Positions 57,282-64,000 of a stretch of 64,000 bases of DNA are shown in pieces. The stretch comes from Variovorax boronicumulans (GTDB lineage: Bacteria > Pseudomonadota > Gammaproteobacteria > Burkholderiales > Burkholderiaceae_C), in assembly GCF_019352895.1 (NCBI RefSeq), contig NZ_JAAAFX010000014.1, positions 386,790-450,789 on the forward strand, written 5' to 3'. The notes beneath the pieces were generated by a model that worked only from the letters and a program-made list of their open reading frames with translations, had not been told where the DNA came from and ran no database searches. Positions within the stretch are counted from its first letter, which is position 1; each line of letters begins with the position of its first letter. The translations under genes and the position numbers were made by a program.

Positions 57282-58445
57282 ATGAAGCTGCTCGAACCCC
57301 TCGTTCTCGGTGCCCGCGTGTTGCCCAACCGCGCGATCATGGCGCCGCTGGTGCGCGCGCGTTCCGACGCCGACCGCGCGCCGACCGAACTCGTCGACGT
57401 CTACTACGCCCAGCGTGCCTCGGCCGGCCTGATCATCACCGAGGGCTGCCACATCTCGCCGCAGAGCACGACCCGCGCGAACGCGTCGGCGCACCACACC
57501 GACCTGCAGAACGCGGCCTGGCGGCGCGTGGTCGACGCGATCCACGCGGCCGGCGGCACGGTGTTCCAGCAGCTCTACCACGTGGGGCGCAAGGCGTTGC
57601 TGTCGACGCTGCCGCCGGGCGAGCGGCCGGTCGCGCCCTCGGCCATCGAAGCCATCGGCGGCATCATGACGGCCGAGGGCCTGGAGACCTTCCCGGTGCC
57701 ACGGGCGCTGGAAACCCACGAGATCGGACCGATCGTCGACGACTTCCGCGCCGCCGCGCGCCGCGCCGGCGAGGCGGGCTTCGACGGCGTGGAGATCCTG
57801 GCCGCCAACGGCTTCCTGGTCGACCAGTTCCTGCGCGACGAGACCAACCAGCGTAGCGATGCCTATGGCGGCTCGCTCGAGAACCGCGCGCGCTTCCTGC
57901 TCGAGGTGGTCGATGCCGCGATCGCCGAGCTCGGGGCCGACCGGGTCGGTGTGCGCATCTCGCCGCACTTCCGCTCCGACCGCATCGGCGACTCGGACCC
58001 GGTGCGCACCTTCTCCTACGTGGCGACCGAGCTCGACCGGCGCGGCATCGCCTACCTGCACATGCTCGAGGGCACCACGCACGACGAGGACCCCTTCCTG
58101 CCGCTGTACCTGCGGCTCGCGAAGAAGCCCTCGGCCTCGGCCACCGGACCGGGCCCGGTGCCGGGCGACCCCTTCCTCGCGCCGCTGCTGCGTCCGCTGT
58201 TCAAGGGCCCGCTGATCCTCAACGGCGGCTACACCCGCGAGACCGCCGAGCAGGTGCTCGCGCAGGGGCTGGCCGATGCCGTGGCCTTCGGCCGCCTCTA
58301 CATCGCCAACCCCGACCTGCCCGAGCGCTTCCGGCGCAATGCGCCGCTCAACCAGGCCGACCCGTCGACCTACTACAGCGGCGGGCCGCGCGGCTACATC
58401 GACTACCCGACGCTGGCCGAGCAGCAGGTCGCCGCCACCGCCTGA
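57282..58445 (+). CDS. Old yellow enzyme-family NADH:flavin oxidoreductase (alkene reductase)
   Basis: An FMN enzyme that reduces activated C=C bonds of unsaturated carbonyls or nitro compounds. The 387-residue protein has the N-terminal barrel strand NRAIMAPLVRARS, the catalytic His/Asn region FQQLYHVGRKA, the family signature GFDGVEILAANGFLVDQFL and QRSDAYGGSLENRARF, and FGRLYIANPDL near the end. It heads a same-strand group with an acyl-CoA-dehydrogenase-like enzyme and a peptide-type ABC transporter. A TetR-like operator upstream suggests induction by a toxic electrophile. Confidence 0.93.
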   Translation: MKLLEPLVLGARVLPNRAIMAPLVRARSDADRAPTELVDVYYAQRASAGLIITEGCHISPQSTTRANASAHHTDLQNAAWRRVVDAIHAAGGTVFQQLYHVGRKALLSTLPPGERPVAPSAIEAIGGIMTAEGLETFPVPRALETHEIGPIVDDFRAAARRAGEAGFDGVEILAANGFLVDQFLRDETNQRSDAYGGSLENRARFLLEVVDAAIAELGADRVGVRISPHFRSDRIGDSDPVRTFSYVATELDRRGIAYLHMLEGTTHDEDPFLPLYLRLAKKPSASATGPGPVPGDPFLAPLLRPLFKGPLILNGGYTRETAEQVLAQGLADAVAFGRLYIANPDLPERFRRNAPLNQADPSTYYSGGPRGYIDYPTLAEQQVAATA

Positions 58446-58477
58446 GACCTTCCGCCATCTTCTGAAAGCGAACACCC

Positions 58478-59641
58478 ATGGGCCATTCCGATTCCCTGCC
58501 GCTCGCGCGCATCAGCGACGAACTGCTGGCCAGCCTGCGCGACGAATTTGCCGCCACCGCGGCCGAGCACGACCAGCAAGCGAGCTTCCCGCATGCCAAC
58601 TTCGAGCGCCTGGGCGCGCTCAACCTGCTGGCGCTGACCGTGCCGGCCGCGCACGGCGGCCTGGGCGGCGGGTTGGCCGATGCGGCCCGCGTGGTGGGCG
58701 CGGTCGGCGGCGGCGAGGCCTCGACCGGCCTGCTGTTGGCGATGAACTATCTGATGCACCACACGCTGGGCCGCAACCCGCCCGCGGGCTACGAGGCGAT
58801 CGCGCGCGCCGCCGTCGAAGGCCGCGGCGTGCTCAACGCGCTGCAGGCCGAACCCGACCTGGGCTCGGCGATCCGCGGCGGCCTGCCGGGCACGGTCGCG
58901 ACGCCGCAGCCCGACGGCAGCTGGCGCCTGAGCGGACGCAAGGCCTACGCCACCGGCAGCCCGATCGTGCGCTGGTGGCTGGTGCTGGCACGCACCGGCG
59001 GCGACGACGCGCCGCGCGTCGGGACGGTGCTGGTGCCCGGCGATGCACCGGGGCTCAGCGTGGTCCCAACCTGGAACCACGCCGGCCTGCGCGCCACCGC
59101 GAGCCACGAGGTGCGGCTCGAGGAGGTGGCCGTGCCGGCCGGCCACGCGCTGGGCTTCCTGCCGCCCGGCGCGCCCGAAGGCAAGGCCCGCCGCGCGGTG
59201 ATCGAAGTCTGGAACGGCGTGCTGATCGCCGCGCTCTACGACGGCATCGCACGTGCCGGCAGCGACTGGCTGCGACGCTTCCTGCACGAGCGCGTGCCCT
59301 CGAACCTGGGTGCACCGCTGGCCACGGTGCCACGGCTGCAGGGCATCGTGGGCGAGATCCAGACCCTGCTGCTGGTCAACCGCACGCTGATCGACGACGC
59401 GGCGCGCCGTGCCGATGCCGCCGCCACGCCCGATCCGCTGCATGCGCAGCAGGTCAAGCACCTGGTCACGGGCAACGCGGTGCGCATCCTCGAACTCGCG
59501 CTGTCGGCCACCGGCAACCACGGGCTGGACCGCGCCAACCCGCTGGAGCGCCACTACCGCGACGCGCTGTGTGGCCGCGTGCACGCGCCGCAGGCTGACA
59601 CCGTGTTGCTCAACGCCGGCAAGGCCGCGCTGGGTTTCTGA
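58478..59641 (+). CDS. Acyl-CoA dehydrogenase-fold flavoenzyme (SfnB/DszC-like monooxygenase candidate)
   Basis: A 387-residue flavoprotein with the acyl-CoA dehydrogenase fold. There is no obvious catalytic Glu for a CoA ester; sequence style (LTVPAAHGGLGGGLADAARV, GRKAYATGSPIVRWWLVLA) is that of the SfnB/DszC two-component monooxygenases that act on sulphur compounds. It lies 32 bases after the old yellow enzyme and before a peptide-type ABC system. A role in organosulphur or xenobiotic use is inference; ordinary acyl-CoA dehydrogenase cannot be excluded. Confidence 0.8.
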   Translation: MGHSDSLPLARISDELLASLRDEFAATAAEHDQQASFPHANFERLGALNLLALTVPAAHGGLGGGLADAARVVGAVGGGEASTGLLLAMNYLMHHTLGRNPPAGYEAIARAAVEGRGVLNALQAEPDLGSAIRGGLPGTVATPQPDGSWRLSGRKAYATGSPIVRWWLVLARTGGDDAPRVGTVLVPGDAPGLSVVPTWNHAGLRATASHEVRLEEVAVPAGHALGFLPPGAPEGKARRAVIEVWNGVLIAALYDGIARAGSDWLRRFLHERVPSNLGAPLATVPRLQGIVGEIQTLLLVNRTLIDDAARRADAAATPDPLHAQQVKHLVTGNAVRILELALSATGNHGLDRANPLERHYRDALCGRVHAPQADTVLLNAGKAALGF

Positions 59642-59687
59642 GCCTCGCGCGATGTCCTCTCTTCTCTTCCCACCGAGTCTTTCACCG

Positions 59688-61286
59688 ATGCGATCCTTTG
59701 CTCCGGCGGGCGCCCTGCGCGCGCTCCTCTTGACGACCTTCCTGGCGACGGGGCTGGGCGCCCAGGCCCAGACGCCCGTCCGCGGCGGCACGCTGGTCGT
59801 GGTGTCCAACCCCGGCGAGCCCGCGGTGCTGACGGCGGCCTTCAACCAGCAGGGCGCGGTGTCGGCGATCTCGACCAAGATCTTCGACGGCCTGATCCAT
59901 TTCGGCGAGGATTTCAAGCTCGAGCCCGAGCTCGCGACCCGCTGGGACGTGAGCCCCGACGGCAAGACGGTGCGCTTCACGCTGCGCCCCAACGTGCGCT
60001 GGCACGACGGCAAGCCCTTCACCTCGGCCGACGTCAAGTTCTCCTTCGACGAGGTCTGGCGCAAGATCCATCCGCGCGGCCGCGCCACCTTCGCGGCGGT
60101 CGAGTCGGTGGAGACGCCCGACCCACTGACCGTGGTGTTCAAGCTGCGCAATCCCTCGGGCGTGGTGCTGCGCGCGCTCAACAGCGGCGAGTCGCAGGTG
60201 ATCCCCAAGCACCTCTACGAAGGCACGGACATCGTGCAGAACCCGTGGAACGCCAAGCCCGTGGGCACCGGCCCCTTCCGCTTCAAGGAGTGGGTGCGCG
60301 GCGACCGCATCGTGCTCGAGCGCAACCCCGACTACTGGGACGCCGGCAAGCCCTACCTCGACCAGCTGGTCTACCGGATCATTCCCGATGCCACCGCGCG
60401 CTATGCGGCCTTCGACACCGGTGCGGTGCAGTACGGCGTGCTGATGCCGATCTCGATCAACGACCTCGAGCGCGCGCAGAAGAACCCGAAGCTGCGCGTC
60501 GAGTTCCGCGGCTACGACTGGCTGGGCTCGAGCGTCGCGGTCGACTTCAACGTGCGCAAGCCGCCCTTCAACGACGTGCGCGTGCGCCGCGCGGTGGCGC
60601 ATGCGATCGACCTGCAGGCGCTGTCGAAGGTGACCACGCGCGGCGTGGCCAAGCCCGGCACCTCGCCCGTGCTGTCGACGCAGGGCCGCTTCTATACGAA
60701 CGACCTGCCGGCCTATGCCTTCGACGTCAAGCAGGCCGAGCGCCTGCTCGACGAGGCCGGCCTGCCGCGGCGCGCCGACGGCACGCGCTTCGCGGTCACG
60801 CTCGACTGGCTGCCCTTCGGCGAAAGCTACCTGCGCTACGGCGAGTTCATCAAGCAGTCGCTGCGCCGCGTGGGCATCGAGGTGACGATCCGCGGCCAGG
60901 ACCTGCCGCAGTTCATGCGCCGCGTCTACAGCCAGAACGACTTCGACTTCATCGTCACGCACCGCACCGCGATGGGCGACCCGCAGATCGGCACCGACCG
61001 CGTGTTCTGGTCGAAGACCATCCTCAAGGACGTGCCCTGGTCCAACGGCTCGGGCTACAGCAACCCCGCGATGGACGGCCTGATCGAGGCCGCCCACGAG
61101 GCCGCGACCGAGGAGCGCCGCGTCGAGCTCTACAAGAAGGTGCAGCGCCAGGCGCAGGCCGACCTGCCCAGCTTCACGCTGCTGGAGAACCGCATGTACA
61201 CCATCGCCTCGAAACGCCTGCAGGGCCTGGCGACCGGCTCGGACAGCGCCTACGACTCGCTGAAGAACGCATGGCTCGCGCCCTGA
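59688..61286 (+). CDS. ABC transporter substrate-binding protein, peptide/nickel family 5
   Basis: A 532-residue periplasmic receptor of the DppA/OppA family. It has a signal peptide ending GAQAQ and family motifs YDGLIHF-like start, LATRWDVSPDGKTVRFTLRPNVRWHDGKPFT (several conserved positions) and PVGTGPFRFKEW. ATG 59688 is preferred to one 12 codons upstream because it begins the signal peptide. The next gene overlaps by 16 bases. Ligands of this family include peptides, opines, glutathione and other small compounds; the operon context suggests an organic substrate related to the two flavoenzymes. Confidence 0.9.
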   Translation: MRSFAPAGALRALLLTTFLATGLGAQAQTPVRGGTLVVVSNPGEPAVLTAAFNQQGAVSAISTKIFDGLIHFGEDFKLEPELATRWDVSPDGKTVRFTLRPNVRWHDGKPFTSADVKFSFDEVWRKIHPRGRATFAAVESVETPDPLTVVFKLRNPSGVVLRALNSGESQVIPKHLYEGTDIVQNPWNAKPVGTGPFRFKEWVRGDRIVLERNPDYWDAGKPYLDQLVYRIIPDATARYAAFDTGAVQYGVLMPISINDLERAQKNPKLRVEFRGYDWLGSSVAVDFNVRKPPFNDVRVRRAVAHAIDLQALSKVTTRGVAKPGTSPVLSTQGRFYTNDLPAYAFDVKQAERLLDEAGLPRRADGTRFAVTLDWLPFGESYLRYGEFIKQSLRRVGIEVTIRGQDLPQFMRRVYSQNDFDFIVTHRTAMGDPQIGTDRVFWSKTILKDVPWSNGSGYSNPAMDGLIEAAHEAATEERRVELYKKVQRQAQADLPSFTLLENRMYTIASKRLQGLATGSDSAYDSLKNAWLAP

Positions 61287-62293
61287 GCACCGACGCCGAC
61301 GCGGCGCCCGTCGCGCGGACCCGCCGCCGGCCCTATGTGCTGACGCGCGTGCTGCAGATGGTGCCCACGCTGCTGCTGATTTTGCTGACCGCCTTCGTGC
61401 TGCTGCAGCTCGCGCCCGGCGACATGGTGCAGGTGCTGGCGGGCGAGGCCGGCGGCGGCTCGCCCGAGTACCTCGCACGCCTGCGCCAGAGCTTCGGGCT
61501 CGACCAGCCGCTGCATGTGCAGTTCCTGCTCTACATGCGCAATGTGCTCGATGGCAACCTGGGCTTCTCCTTCCGCAACAACGCGAGCGTGACGGCGCTG
61601 ATCGGCGCGCGCCTCGGGCCCACGCTGCTGCTGGCCGCGGCCGGCATGGCGGTGGCGGTGGGCATCGGCGTGAGCGCGGGCGCGCTAGCCGCCGCGCGCC
61701 GCGGCCGGCCGGTCGACCGGCTGATCGGCATCGCCGCGCTGCTGGTCTACGCCACGCCCGGCTTCCTGCTGGGCATCGGCCTGATGCTGGTGTTCGCGGT
61801 GGCGCTGCCCTGGCTGCCGGTGGGCGGCTTCGTCGATGCCTACGGCGTCGACGGCCCGTGGGCGCATGCGCTCAGCGTCGCGCGGCACCTGGTGCTGCCG
61901 GCCATCACGCTGGGCGCGCTGCATGCGGCGATCTATGCGCGCTTCACGCGCGGCGCGATGCTCGAGGTCTACGGCCAGGACCATGTGCGCACCGCGCGTT
62001 CCAAGGGGCTGTCGGCCGGCCGCATCACGGTGCGCCACGTGCTGCGCAATGCACTGCTGCCGCTGGTCACGGTGATCGGCATGCAGACCGGCGCGCTGCT
62101 CAGCGGCGCGATCCTGGTCGAGACCGTGTTCGGCTGGCCCGGCCTGGGCCGGCTGGCCTTCGAGGCCATGCAGCAGCGCGACTACAACCTGCTGGCCGGG
62201 CTGATCCTGTGCAGCGGCACGCTGGTGGTGCTGGTCAACCTCGCGGTCGACCTGCTGTACGCCGTGCTGGACCCGCGTGTGAGGCTGAAATGA
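61271..62293 (+). CDS. ABC transporter permease, DppB type
   Basis: A 340-residue inner-membrane permease with six helices and the conserved cytoplasmic EAA region (YGQDHVRTARSKGLSAGRI, HVLRNALLPLVTVIG). The N-terminal block LQLAPGDMVQVLAGE is typical of DppB/OppB. It overlaps the receptor gene by 16 bases and the second permease gene by 4 (ATGA). It pairs with the DppC-type permease to import the ligand of the upstream receptor. Confidence 0.93.
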   Translation: MARALSTDADAAPVARTRRRPYVLTRVLQMVPTLLLILLTAFVLLQLAPGDMVQVLAGEAGGGSPEYLARLRQSFGLDQPLHVQFLLYMRNVLDGNLGFSFRNNASVTALIGARLGPTLLLAAAGMAVAVGIGVSAGALAAARRGRPVDRLIGIAALLVYATPGFLLGIGLMLVFAVALPWLPVGGFVDAYGVDGPWAHALSVARHLVLPAITLGALHAAIYARFTRGAMLEVYGQDHVRTARSKGLSAGRITVRHVLRNALLPLVTVIGMQTGALLSGAILVETVFGWPGLGRLAFEAMQQRDYNLLAGLILCSGTLVVLVNLAVDLLYAVLDPRVRLK

Positions 62294-63206
62294 AGACCAC
62301 CGAAGGCATCGCCGTCTCCTCCGTCGCGCGGCCCCGTCCGCTGGCACCGCCCGTGGCAGCGCCTCGGCCCACGCTTGCCGCGCGGCTCTGGCGCGGATGG
62401 ACGGCGTGGCCGCTGTCGCTGAAGATCGGCACCGCGCTGCTGGCGCTGCAGCTCGCGGTCGCGCTGCTGGCCGGCTGGCTCTACCCGGGCGATCCCTTCG
62501 ACCTTGCGGGGCCGTCCTTCCTGCCGCCGGGCGCCGATCCGCAGTTCCCGCTGGGCACCGACATCATGGGCCGCGACATCGCCGCCGGCCTGGCGCACGG
62601 CGCGCGCGTCTCGCTGCTGGTGGGCCTGTCGGCCACCTTGATCGCGACGGTGCTGGGCACCACGGTCGGCCTGCTGGCCGGCTACTTCGGCGGCTGGGTC
62701 GACCACCTGCTGATGCGCTTCACCGAGCTGTTCCAGGTGATCCCGCATTTCCTCTTCGCCATCATCCTGGTGGCGATCATGGGCTCGCAGTTGCCGTACA
62801 TCGTGCTGGCCATCGGCGTCACGAGCTGGACGATGGTGGCACGGCTGGTGCGCGCCGAGACGCTGGCGCTGCGCGAGCGCGACTACGTGAAGATCTGCCA
62901 GGTGATGGGCGGCGGCCATGCGCGCGTGATCCTCACGCACATCCTGCCCAACGCCGTCGCGCCGGTGATCGTGGCGGCCTCGGTACTGACCGCGCTGGCG
63001 GTGCTGACCGAAGCCGGCCTGGCCTTCCTGGGCATGAGCGACAGCAACCGCATCAGCTGGGGCGGCATGATCGGCGCCTCGCGCGAGGCGCTGCTCGACG
63101 CGCCCTACATGACCTTGATTCCCGGCGCGGCCATCGTGCTGGCCGTGGCCGCGCTGAGCCTGATCGGCGACGGTCTGGCGCAGCACCTGCGGCGCGGAGG
63201 TGCGTC

Positions 63207-63210
<4 letters not shown>
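62290..63210 (+). CDS. ABC transporter permease, DppC type
   Basis: A 306-residue permease with an N-terminal soluble arm and six helices. It has the DppC/OppC signature HPLGTDIMGRD-like segment (FPLGTDIMGRDIAAGL) and the EAA motif RERDYVKICQVMGGGHARVI. Start ATGA overlaps the DppB-type gene; the ATP-binding gene follows with a further overlap at 63207. Complete importer: receptor, two permeases and ATPase in one operon. Confidence 0.93.

Positions 63211-64000
<790 letters not shown>

Overview
The window is a high-GC chromosomal segment that reads as Comamonadaceae (Burkholderiales), most likely Variovorax or a close relative. This rests on a Bug-type tricarboxylate-binding protein, the ilvI-ilvH-ilvC-pssA-leuA gene order, a DUF3619/DUF3106 sigma-factor operon, a pobA-pobR pair with an IclR-type regulator, and an intergenic palindromic repeat of a kind I associate with this family. 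I see no tRNA, rRNA, CRISPR array, prophage or intact insertion sequence. Coding density is very high. The long antisense reading frames are by-products of base composition.

Layout. 1-2630: molybdenum cofactor operon moaA-mobA-moeA (moeA runs off the left edge). 2756-4906: a Fur-box promoter followed by an unknown gene, Mn-type superoxide dismutase and a ZIP metal transporter, which looks like an iron-starvation operon. 5031-9097: aldehyde dehydrogenase, three uncharacterised small genes and a Bug solute-binding protein. 9135-13675: a compact cluster of four lipid-related genes: a sterol-desaturase-like hydroxylase, a membrane fatty acid desaturase, a fusion of a ketosynthase III to a haem-oxygenase-like diiron domain, and an unknown protein. 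This cluster is the best candidate here for an undescribed pathway. 13682-19135: peroxiredoxin, phospholipase-D lipoprotein, proton-pumping pyrophosphatase with an OmpA-like tail, and soluble pyrophosphatase. 19301-21915: MBOAT acyltransferase with an SGNH partner, typical of polysaccharide O-acylation. 21928-29128: esterase, FemAB-like protein, DMT exporter, orphan P-II protein, LOG protein, diacylglycerol kinase, RDD protein, and an ECF sigma factor with a likely membrane anti-sigma partner.

29416-37328 is the branched-chain amino acid region: acetolactate synthase, ketol-acid reductoisomerase, phosphatidylserine synthase, then a leucine attenuator (leader peptide plus terminator) and two unrelated-length isopropylmalate synthases in tandem. 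37443-43516: a penicillin-binding endopeptidase, an IclR regulator, the two N-end-rule aminoacyl-transferases (aat, bpt) and an orphan molybdenum hydroxylase large subunit. 43517-43780: a 264-bp non-coding inverted-repeat element bounded by CTAG, inserted so that the stop codons of two convergent genes lie exactly in the flanking CTAG copies. 43781-49466: pobA/pobR, a two-component system and a Do-type protease. 49494-55475: NAD synthetase, a PHB-depolymerase-like esterase with a ribbon-helix-helix regulator and a perfect palindromic operator, and a LexA-controlled nuclease-helicase of the DinG/XPD type. 55733-64000: two small proteins, an exported methyltransferase-like protein, then an old-yellow-enzyme / acyl-CoA-dehydrogenase-like / peptide-type ABC transporter operon that runs off the right edge.
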